In this document: in pieces, positions 37,701 through 45,800 of the stretch | Position numbering within the stretch: the first letter of the stretch is position 1 | Layout: each line of letters starts with the position of its first letter | Assembly: GCA_002714185.1 (NCBI GenBank) | Contig: PAWM01000010.1 | Location: 11,045 to 72,116 of the forward strand | DNA: 61,072 nt | Origin: Flavobacteriales bacterium | GTDB lineage: Bacteria > Bacteroidota > Bacteroidia > Flavobacteriales > TMED113 | Direction of reading: 5' to 3' | Translations under genes and position numbers: made by a program | Notes under the pieces: model-generated | Told to the model about the DNA's origin: nothing | Databases searched by the model: none | The model's input: only the letters and a program-made list of their open reading frames with translations

Positions 37701-40700
37701 TTCTGATAACACTTTGTGTCCAGAGGATAATCCGTTAACTCCTTATAATGAAGAATGTGATGCACCAGGATGTGGTATGATATCTAGTTTTTCTCAATCA
37801 ATTCCATATCAATCTTTCCCTGACGACCCAAACGATGTACAAGGTGATCTTAACTCTATTTGGACTGATGCATTTGGAAATTGGACAGGTGGATTTTCAT
37901 TTACCGCTTTTGCATCAGACCCTACAATTCCTGTGTGTAATCCAGTAAGTAATCCTTTAGCTTTATATGGATTTGATGCAACATCACCTAATAATGATAT
38001 TTATATTTTTGTTCAAAGAGATGGAATTACATATTCTACTGTTGTTGAATTTGCTCAATCTTCCGGATTCACACAGCAATATGCTGTTAATGGATTATCA
38101 GCGATTGAATCTATTTATTTAGATGAGCCTTTACTAGACAACGGTGATGGTAGTTTAGAGGTTTGTTTGATTAATCCAAGTGTGGATGATATTTATAATA
38201 TTACAGTTTTTAATTCATCTTATAATGATTCAATTTCCTGTGGTACTTCACTTGATTCAATTAATATTCTTGCTCCTGAAGAACCAATCAATGTGTTTTT
38301 AGCTGACTCAAGTAATTATAATGGTTTTGGAGTTTCATGTTTTGGTGAGACAGATGGATTTGTTGATGTTTTAATTTCTGGTGGATTTGGATCTTATACA
38401 CTTTCTTTGTATAATTCTTTTCCATTTGATAATCCAATAGCGAATGAAATAGCACCATCGTGTCCAATTTTTAATGAATGTAATAATGTTATTGAAAGTT
38501 TTGGTGGTGATTTAGCTCCAGGTACTTATTATTTAACTACTTCAGATAGTTTAGGGTGTTCTACTATTGTTAATGGTAATTTTTATGTAGATGAAAATGA
38601 AAATTTAATATATTATTATGAGTTTTCCATTACAGAACCAGAAATTTTCAATGTTTCTACTTCAATAAATAATGTTTCGTGTTATAATGGTTCAGATGGA
38701 TTTGTTGATTTAAATTTAACAGGTGGAGCGACTCCTTATATATACAATCCTTCGGATTTTATTGGGTTAGAGGCAGGTGTATATCAAGGTATTATTTATG
38801 ATGCTAACTATTGTTATGTTGAAGTTAATTTTGAAATTCAACAGCCAGAAGAACTAGTTCTCTCTATAGAATCAGTTAGTGATTATGATGGCTTTGGAGT
38901 TTCATGTTTTGGCGCAAATGATGGGTTTATTAATCTTGCGGTTAATGGAGGTACACCTTATTTAGGTGATGAAGGATATGAATTTATAGGATTAGACTCT
39001 TTAAATAATAATTTATCATCTGGCTCATATTCAGTTTATGTTATTGATTCACTTGGTTGTGAATCAAATACAATCGATATTAATTTAATACAGCCCGATC
39101 AAATTGAGCTGGTTTCAGGTTTGGATCCAACTACTTACATCAGTGATTATGATGGTTTTGGAGTTTCTTGTGCAGGAGAGGATGATGGGCAAATCGGTGT
39201 TGTAGAATCAATTGAAGTTGTTGGAGGAATTGGACCTTTTAATTACACTTGGTATCTAGGTAGCATTGCCCCTGATAATATTATGACAGTTAATTTATTT
39301 GGTAATATCATCGGTGATGACCCTTCTAGTTTAGGAGCTGATGGAGATGGACTTCCAGGAAACACAACATATTGGTTAGAAATTATAGATACAGGTAATT
39401 TAGAAACTGATTGTCCAATTACAATTGGTCCATTTGTCATTTCATTACCTCCTTCATTAGGTATTGAGCCCTCTATTACAATTCCAATGAATGTTGATTA
39501 CGATAATGATTCAGTTGAAGATAATTGGATTCAAGAAGTACCTTTAGTATTTGTTTTACAAGACGAAAATGAGTATGTAACTGGAGAATTGGAAATTTAT
39601 GGAGATTATGGTGTGTCATGTAATGGTGCAAATAATGGATTTATTAATATTGAAATTTCGGGAGGTTCTTCTAACAATTATACATATTACTGGGAGGCTT
39701 TTGATTTAAATGGTAATTCAATTGACTTAGGTAATCAATCAGATAATCAAGATATTTTTGAATTAAATGCTGGAACATATATTGTAAGTGTAATTGAAGA
39801 CAATTATTATCAAAATGATCCAATTGCTAATTCTGGCTGTTTTGTAACACAGACTTTTATTTTAAATGAACCTGCTGAGCCTCTTGATGTTGATGTTCAA
39901 ATTCTTTACTATGATAGTAATATTAATTCAGAGGACTATTCAAGTGACGTAAATAGTCCGTTAATAGATACTTATAATACCATTGACGATTATGATTATT
40001 TAACATTTGGTGTGTCATGTAATGGAGCAGCTGATGGTCAAATAAATATTAGTATTAGTGGTGGTGTAGAATTATATAATTATAAGTTATTTAATTCATC
40101 TAATCAAGTAGTTGATTCTTTAGAAATTTTTTCAGAAGAGATTAATTATGCTATATCAAATTTAGAAGCTGACACTTATACTTTAATTGTATATGATTAT
40201 AATTATTTATATGATGAATTAAATGCTGAAATTGCTACTGATTTACAATCATATATTAATGTATTTCCAAGTAATAATTATTTAAACTGTGTTTTTGAAA
40301 TAGAAATTGTAATTACTGAACCAGATTTATTATTAATTAATAATCCATTAATTAATAATGTTTCTTGTAATGGAAATGAGGATGGATCTATTAATGTTAG
40401 TGTTTCGGGCGGTATAGGTTCATCGGATGGTGATTATATTTATTCTTGGTCAGGTACAGATTTTAATGGTGATGAGATTATACTTGCTCAGGATGATGTA
40501 CAGGATTTAAGTGGAGTTCCAGCAGGAGAGTATCTGCTAACTGTATATGATAATAATTACTTTTGTGAAGTAACAGAATTATTTCTTGTTACAGAACCTG
40601 ACCCTATAGATTTTGAATTAACAGAGGTAGTATATTCGGACTACTGCGATGATGAATTAGGTTTTAATATTTCATGTTTTATAGACGAAAATAATGATGG

Positions 40701-42729
40701 TTTAAATGATATTACAGACGGTGAAATTGTAGTTAATAGTTTATTTCCATCAACTAATAATAGCTTTTCATATTACTGGAAATATAATAACGAGATTATA
40801 GATTTTGAAAATGGTACACCAGAAATTCTTTTTCCATCTATTTTAGAAGTTGGAAATGGTAATGAAGTGCCTAATTTAGCTGGACTTACTTCTGGATACT
40901 ATACTTTATATGTTCAAGATAATATTACTGGATGTGAAAATATTTTTGGACCTCATTTTATTTCCCAGCCCCAATTTTTAAACTCTAATATAGATAATGT
41001 TACTATTTCTGATTTAAATGGGGATTTAATTGATAATGATTATAATGGTTATGGTGTAAGTTGTATAGGATCATTTGATGGTTCAATTTCGGTTCAAATA
41101 GAAGGAGGGAGTGGTGTGTATAATGTTTTATATTTTGATGAAAATGGAATTGAAATAGCTAACATAAATCAAATTTTAGAACCTGTACCTTGTGAATGGT
41201 CATCTGATGTAGATAATGATGGTATACTTAATGAAAATGATTCTGATATTGATGGAGATGGTGTTTATTTAAATGGTGAGTGTATTGATAACTGTAATAA
41301 TTCTGCATTGTATAATTTAGAAGGAAATTGTATTGAAAATTGTGCTGATAATGATGATTTGCCTTACTATCCAGGTTTAATGTCTACTGTTGTAGAGCTG
41401 GATGAATTGCCTGCAGGAATTTATTCAATTGTTATTAATGATGGATTATGTCAGCCTATTGAAATTAGTTGTATTGAGTTAATAGCACCGCCTGAAATTT
41501 TACAATTTACTGAGGCTTTTGTTGATTCAGTTTCATGTAACGGTGATTCTGATGGTTCAATTCTCACTAGTTTTTATGGAGGTTTACCAAATAATTGGAA
41601 TTGGGGCTTGTATTCTACAGATGATTCATACTTAGATGGTGAGTTAATAGCAACTGGTGTAAACTTAATTGAGCCAGGAGAGATCTATATAGATAACTTA
41701 TCAGCAGGTTTTTATCGATTAGATATATTTGATATTAATGGATTTTCTGTCACTAATGATGATTTTTCAGATTTAGGTTTAGCGGCTGATTCTCAATATC
41801 ATTTTATGCCTGATGGATGTAGTGCTTCTTTAGATATTCAAATATTTGAACCTCCTGCAATTGATACATTAAATATGAGTATTGTGCACCCTTGTTACAA
41901 TTATCAAACTATTTGGTATTCTTCAGAGAATGGTGGTATTATATATGATACTCTTGTTAACCCTTCTAATGGATTGTTAAATTTAGATTTAATTGGTGAA
42001 AATCCACCATTTGATGTTTCTTTAGTTAATACAAGTTCTGATGATACAATGTCATTAGGTTTTTTTGATAATAATTTAGAAATTCAAAATCTAACTTCAG
42101 GTGTGTATAATTTAGAAATTACTGACACTAATCAGTGTGTTTCTAATTTTGATATTTTGTTAGGTTGGGACTATGTTAGTAATACAAGCGGAGTACCATC
42201 ACCTATGTCCATAAATATTTTAGATGTAAATATGCCAGATTGTGAATATTCAGTTGATGGTTCTATTTTATTTCCAGAAATTTCATCAGAATTATCTTTT
42301 ATTCATTATTGGGGGGTTGATTTAAATTTTGATGGTGAATATGATTATACAACTGAGGAACGAGATTTAACTGAGTTATCAATTGGTATATATTCATTAC
42401 ATATAATAGATGATATATATGGTTGTGAGATGATATATGATTATATTCTACAATCTGAATTTGATTGTGTTGAAGTGCCTACAGGTTTTTCTCCTAATGG
42501 TGATGGTATAAATGATTACTGGGTAATAGGTGCAATGGAAGAATATCAAGATGTGGAAGTTCAGGTCTATAATCGGTGGGGTGATCTCGTATTTTACTCT
42601 GATGATAATAAAGATTATTGGGATGGTACATATAAGGGTAAACATATGCCAACTGCTGATTATTTTTATATCATTAAAGATCGTGATGGTATAAGTCTAA
42701 GCCATGGTAGAGTAACATTGCGTCGTTAA
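31798..42729 (+). CDS. Giant T9SS type B surface protein with C-type lectin, Cys-rich and SprB repeats
   Basis: 3643 aa. Signal peptide 1-19. Residues 20-220 resemble a lamin-tail-like domain (SIELYVVEDIIDLSVYGF). Residues 230-315 hold four Cys-rich GCTxP..xNYN.NA.EDNGSC units. Residues about 332-460 form a C-type lectin-like domain with WIGLND, EPN at 422-424 and WND at 445-447. Residues 600-810 contain a GDQIGAFY module. Residues 915-1400 hold twelve more Cys-rich units mixed with DNDGICD blocks. From about 1400 to 3540 come many SprB repeats (CxGxxDGxIxVxxSGG..PY), some carrying inserted domains. The C-terminus is a type B sorting domain (FSPNGDGINDYW, VYNRWG). Likely a cell-surface adhesin or gliding-type filament; the target ligand is unknown. 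Confidence 0.9.
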   Translation: MNRIYFFIFFILVSYITPAQQSSLILTGISRPNNSFPDNGNNNARSIELYVVEDIIDLSVYGFATSNENAAGGQSNNPIQLTEDADFWPAGSFIYIARDGDLFEDLHGFPPDYESGALNFYGGNESGPGPICVIELLYSPGSWNVNNLQTIDFWANNSLDYGLFGGWSKRQNCFGPNAGPINWQYMNPVFLSDNGDLTNLYENFDIAEWSYGISDPNPIEFGTYEPCFGCTNPLADNYDINSNIENGSCVISDCTDPNAENYNSNATEDNGSCVYAGCVDPFFLEYYLQGYEADFDNGSCSNIINLGCFNSSACNYNENTNLPCTQIGEEISGFTFLGIFNDHGYYLSNEVASWDYANNYTNVLGGYLTSVTSEEEQNFIYNNVNSIIPNNYWIGLNDINNEGVFSWVNDDDFIFENWNTGEPNSGFDENYVEVFSDNSISPGFWNDAPGSVERYYVLELEDQDCCLFADGICQTCLDGVVLENDSDGDGICDWDDLGCQVTVQPIITNLCEGEWQIYLDFQYDTSTSIPGLDDITAFFISSGTLYEPEQSFVTTNSEYDLVYNINTPGDYIISFQSSSECNFGEFPISILESVDLSLTYSLDAIPCQGGFLTGFLDGPSGIYSVYVDGIYETDLSIGLENVVFDSWNGNVGSDCNGNVLFGNATENQTIALGGFSGLQIGDQIGAFYIHPTCGLTSGGDIEYDGSNTLTISVWANDPNTLPVEGFNPGDEIIWLVNSDGIIYNADINWNTSGNGLISGEYFAPAGLGATTSFSIGGDYEESFSVELSTGAHSVTVFDGSCLILEENDIFIEDSQSVNDAVLNIVDATCEDVNDGSITVQGLSENSTYELTLVLIGPNTTFTANGNSFENLPSGTYFINILDLTCDESFTDFDIIVGASGLIDDCGVCDSDPTNDCVLGCSDELACNFDPNATDNDSCDYSCLGCDGIANSGLEFDICGICGGDNTSCIGCTDFSACNYNSVALFDDGSCDYSSCVGCTDEQACNYNAIAIISDNSLCDYSSCAGCTDEQACNYDLGSTIDNGLCEYLTCTGCTDEQACNYDLGSTIDNNSCEYLTCAGCTDEQACNYSSEATISDECFYTDGICDTCENNIIIDNDLDNDGICNDDEILGCTNPLFDEYNPAATENDGSCLTLSLIGCTDEEACNYNPAATEEDGLCLYADEPCEECFGALVWFFDLDGDGICDDEEISGCQDVLACNYNEDASDNDDSCIYVENNCDICSGEIDGSGYIINNDSDNDTICDDDEIIGCQDPLGCNYNQSATEQGACLYPDDECETCENGLVVNNDVDNDGVCDWNEIIGCTNPLYEEYNPLATEDDGSCVTLTVYGCTDEEACNYNVDATDNDNSCIYPEDICETCENGLVVNNDEDNDGICDWDEIELCDQFDFVSSSDVSQPCEEGDFGSISITIDSLFINDDLMFQWSGFDYSGNNIDLGEQINNEDLVNLDPGVYTYIIDNGLCVQQGFETVNVGQNLEFVVQEPYFFDNPFNQYSIQCFGDTTASMYLEFIGGQPPYDLYISVNGVLGPVDFDITDGQIINEPFPYTYDDFYNLWNGPNNDIDVTSIGGSYQFIIQAADGQCSVVSDVFNFNEPNLLTLDVINIDVDCFDIDSEGNQIPDGQIILNISGGAPPYNIQFDNTSDGVSDYETNWGGNDLPINNLESGTYNFTISDLNGCVILDTIIIQDIDPIFISSYGDQYNCFNPDSDGNQIPNAFLNFEFSGGTPPYNYQFLQNDENGIPVAFIQGITNNSIEFNDLQVGDYYIGVTDSNGCSALNLTLPDGGTISENSDGLFYINGPNDSPLTIVQLDEISINYEVTQPLICYGDSVAYIDVLINQPNYSGSFDVYVDSSGVLIDSIIEYTPSGAALNYCFFADGDNQSIALTGLGNVFVNPFETDLQDGDIIGLFQQVPVSPAAPSGYLCVGGITDNNNLPDCDYCFEDIINDYPTICSDNTLCPEDNPLTPYNEECDAPGCGMISSFSQSIPYQSFPDDPNDVQGDLNSIWTDAFGNWTGGFSFTAFASDPTIPVCNPVSNPLALYGFDATSPNNDIYIFVQRDGITYSTVVEFAQSSGFTQQYAVNGLSAIESIYLDEPLLDNGDGSLEVCLINPSVDDIYNITVFNSSYNDSISCGTSLDSINILAPEEPINVFLADSSNYNGFGVSCFGETDGFVDVLISGGFGSYTLSLYNSFPFDNPIANEIAPSCPIFNECNNVIESFGGDLAPGTYYLTTSDSLGCSTIVNGNFYVDENENLIYYYEFSITEPEIFNVSTSINNVSCYNGSDGFVDLNLTGGATPYIYNPSDFIGLEAGVYQGIIYDANYCYVEVNFEIQQPEELVLSIESVSDYDGFGVSCFGANDGFINLAVNGGTPYLGDEGYEFIGLDSLNNNLSSGSYSVYVIDSLGCESNTIDINLIQPDQIELVSGLDPTTYISDYDGFGVSCAGEDDGQIGVVESIEVVGGIGPFNYTWYLGSIAPDNIMTVNLFGNIIGDDPSSLGADGDGLPGNTTYWLEIIDTGNLETDCPITIGPFVISLPPSLGIEPSITIPMNVDYDNDSVEDNWIQEVPLVFVLQDENEYVTGELEIYGDYGVSCNGANNGFINIEISGGSSNNYTYYWEAFDLNGNSIDLGNQSDNQDIFELNAGTYIVSVIEDNYYQNDPIANSGCFVTQTFILNEPAEPLDVDVQILYYDSNINSEDYSSDVNSPLIDTYNTIDDYDYLTFGVSCNGAADGQINISISGGVELYNYKLFNSSNQVVDSLEIFSEEINYAISNLEADTYTLIVYDYNYLYDELNAEIATDLQSYINVFPSNNYLNCVFEIEIVITEPDLLLINNPLINNVSCNGNEDGSINVSVSGGIGSSDGDYIYSWSGTDFNGDEIILAQDDVQDLSGVPAGEYLLTVYDNNYFCEVTELFLVTEPDPIDFELTEVVYSDYCDDELGFNISCFIDENNDGLNDITDGEIVVNSLFPSTNNSFSYYWKYNNEIIDFENGTPEILFPSILEVGNGNEVPNLAGLTSGYYTLYVQDNITGCENIFGPHFISQPQFLNSNIDNVTISDLNGDLIDNDYNGYGVSCIGSFDGSISVQIEGGSGVYNVLYFDENGIEIANINQILEPVPCEWSSDVDNDGILNENDSDIDGDGVYLNGECIDNCNNSALYNLEGNCIENCADNDDLPYYPGLMSTVVELDELPAGIYSIVINDGLCQPIEISCIELIAPPEILQFTEAFVDSVSCNGDSDGSILTSFYGGLPNNWNWGLYSTDDSYLDGELIATGVNLIEPGEIYIDNLSAGFYRLDIFDINGFSVTNDDFSDLGLAADSQYHFMPDGCSASLDIQIFEPPAIDTLNMSIVHPCYNYQTIWYSSENGGIIYDTLVNPSNGLLNLDLIGENPPFDVSLVNTSSDDTMSLGFFDNNLEIQNLTSGVYNLEITDTNQCVSNFDILLGWDYVSNTSGVPSPMSINILDVNMPDCEYSVDGSILFPEISSELSFIHYWGVDLNFDGEYDYTTEERDLTELSIGIYSLHIIDDIYGCEMIYDYILQSEFDCVEVPTGFSPNGDGINDYWVIGAMEEYQDVEVQVYNRWGDLVFYSDDNKDYWDGTYKGKHMPTADYFYIIKDRDGISLSHGRVTLRR
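32793..33182 (+). other. C-type lectin-like domain inside the 3643-aa protein
   Basis: Encodes residues about 332-460. The order is DHGYYLS...SWDYA...GGYLTSVTSEEEQNF...YWIGLND....G.FSW....F.F.NW..GEPN..FDENYVEV......WND, the full C-type lectin layout. EPN (422-424) and WND (445-447) are the calcium and mannose-type sugar-binding motifs of the family. The classic disulfide Cys are absent, as in many bacterial members. Confidence 0.85.
34786..35061. repeat. 81-84 bp tandem repeat in the Cys-rich region
   Basis: A 30-base core, GGTTGTACAGATGAGCAGGC followed by ATGTAATTAT, begins at 34786, 34870, 34951 and 35032 (last copy with one change). The second and third copies are nearly identical over the whole 81 bases, indicating recent duplication. 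Each unit encodes GCTDEQACNY plus a variable tail. Confidence 0.95.
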
Positions 42730-42822
42730 TCTTAAATTAAAACACTTTCTTATCTTATAATTTTTGTATATTTATTCATTAATATCGTAGCCCCTATTGA
42801 TATATGAATCACAGATACTGAA

Positions 42823-45800
42823 ATGAAGAAATTTTATATATTATTTTTTTTTCTCCTTTGTTGTATTAATTTAATTTATTCACAAGATGATGATTGTATT
42901 GTTGATGCTGGTGTTGAATTAATTCCTGGTCCTACACCTGATCCTCTATTTACAGGTTTTTCTACTTACCCTGCTGAGACAACTGTCCAAATGTGTTACA
43001 CTGTTGATGAATATAACACACCTGGTACTCAAAATTGGATGCATGGTATTGTTCCTTTATTTGGGCCAGGATGGGATTTAACAACCTTACAACCTGTTGG
43101 TCAGCCAGAAACACAATTCTGGGCTGGTGGTGAATGGATATGGGTAGGAGATGTAGTAGCAGGAATTACTGGTGAATTAATAAGTGGTCCAGGTTGGTTT
43201 TTTGATGCTGGCTCTGGTGGTGGAACTTTAGACGGAGATCCAACTGATAACTGGGGCGATGGTAATAATGGGCCGTGGACATTCTGTTGGGAAATTACAA
43301 CACAATCTTGTCCACCTGCATTTAATGAAGCTAATTTAATTGTTGAAATTTTAAATTTTGCTGATTCAGAAACTGGAAGTTGGAATAATTCTGCTGCATT
43401 GAATCAATGTTTAGATGATCCATCATATTATATTCAAGGTGTTCAATTAGATTGTCCAACTTGTGATGAATCAGGTTTAACTATTATTCACCCCACTTGT
43501 GCTAATGTTGACGAGACAGGGGGTGTTGCAGTAGTTACACCTGAAGGTATAGGTCCTTGGAATTATATATGGTTTAATTTAGATAGTGGTGAAATTATTG
43601 AAGAAAATACTAATGTTACACTTCCTGTTACAGTGTCTGGTTTAGAGTCTGCAGAATATTTAATTCAAGTTGAAGATTTAGGTTTTCCTGGGGGTTGTTC
43701 CTCTCCAGTTTATTTTGAAATATTACCTCCTGAAGAAATTATGGTTGAATTAGATGTGACAAATGCTAGTTGTATAGATTCTAATGATGGAGTAATCACT
43801 GTTTCAAGTATAATGAATAGTAATTGTATTGATGATAATCTAATTGCTGAAGATATAAATGGAGATGGTATTATTAATAATGATGATTTTTCCTGTCCAT
43901 CTACATCTGAGGAAGTTTGTGGATGTGATTTTGTAACATATTTCAATGCTTGTCAAGCAACAAATTGGTATGGTATTACTGCATATGATACAGGAAGTTG
44001 CTCAGGTTTTCCTACTGATTATGATATTTCGTGGTCAAGTAGTAATTCTTTTAATTCCCCCTCATGGAATGGAGAAATAACGAGTTTGTTACCTGGTGAA
44101 TATTCTGTTTTAATTGCTAGTAATAATAATGCAAGTCCAGTTTTTGGTTGTGACTTTCAAACAACTGTTGTAGTTGGCTCTCCAGAACAATTTAATTACA
44201 ATTATAATATAATAGATGTATCATGTTTTATTGATGATAATAATGATAGTATTAACGATATTATTGACGGTGCTATTTCAATCAATTTAACAGGTGGTAC
44301 GGAACCTTATACAACCTCTATTGGTTTATTGACTGGTGAGATTATTGCAACTGAAATTGGTTCATCAATTTCATTTAGTAATTTAGGAGTTGGTGACTAC
44401 TTTTTTACACCTTTTGATGCTTTTGGATGTTTAGTTGAAGAGCAAGAAGTGTTTTTTACTATTTCTGAACCAGAACCTATAATTTTAGAAAATATTATTT
44501 TTTCTGATTATGGTGGCTTTGGTGTTGCATGTAATAATGATGATAGTGGTTTTATTAATATAGATATTAATGGTGGAACACCGCCTTATCAGTATAATTG
44601 GTCTAATAGTACTGGTACACTTGTTAATAACACTCAAAATTTAAGTAATGCTAATGCTGGAATATATTCGGTACAAGTTGTTGATCAAAATAATTGTGAA
44701 TTATTAATAAATGACTTAGTCCTTTCAGAACCAAATGTGGTTGATATTATTGCTACTGAAATAGTTCCTGTTTCGTGTAGTGGTGCTACTGATGGAGCAA
44801 TTACAGTTGATATAAGTGGTGGTGTATCACCTTATTCTTTTTCTTGGTTTTTTGACGACATATTTTTAAGTAATAATCCAAATATATCTGATATACCTAC
44901 TGGAGATTATACTGTAATAGTTACTGACAATAACAATTGTGAATACCAGGAGATATTTAGTGTTACTACTCCAAATCCAATTTTAATTAATGAAACAATT
45001 ACTAATATTTCTTGTTTTGAATTTAATGATGGTTCAATTGATCTTTCATTGTCAGGTGGAACCCCTCCATATATAGTTGAATGGTCTACTGGTAGCTTTA
45101 ATGAGAATATAAGTAATTTATCTCCTGGTGTATATGATGTGATAGTAACTGACAACGAAGGTTGTTTTGAAACAGCCACCTTCCAAATTACTGAGCCCAC
45201 ATTATTAATAGCTTCTGTCAGTAGCTTTGATGTATTATGTTTTGGTGAAAATACAGGTTCAATTACTCCAATTATAAGTGGAGGTACTCCTCCCTATACA
45301 GAGAGCTGGAGTGGAGGAGCTGACCCTAATAATTTATTTGCAGGTGTTTATTCATTAACTATCACTGATGCTAATAGTTGTATTGTTACTGTAGATGATA
45401 TAATTATTAATCAACCTGATTTAGAGTTAGCACTAACTGCGAATATTATTGATGTTTTTCCTTGTAATGGTGATCAAACTGGATCTATTGAACCAATAGC
45501 ATCTGGTGGTACTTTTCCTTATCAATTTTCAACTACTCCTGGGGTATTTTTAAATCAGTTAGGTTCTGGTCTCTATACTGTTTCAGTTGTAGATAGTAAT
45601 GGTTGTGTTGTGGAAGAAGATTTTTTTGTTGACGAACCTAACCCTGTTTCTGCTATTGTAAATTCTGTTGATGCTACATGTTTTGGATTGAGCGATGGTC
45701 AAGCTAGTGCTGTTCCTTCAGGTGGTACCGGGCCATATACAGTATTATGGTCAGATCTTTTTGGGGTGTCTGTTGATCCTAATAATTTATCAGCAGGTAC

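Noticed and set aside
42804-42821. Five-codon leader frame just before the 1373-aa gene
   Set aside because: Such short frames occur by chance in AT-rich DNA; no hairpin or ribosome-site pattern supports attenuation.
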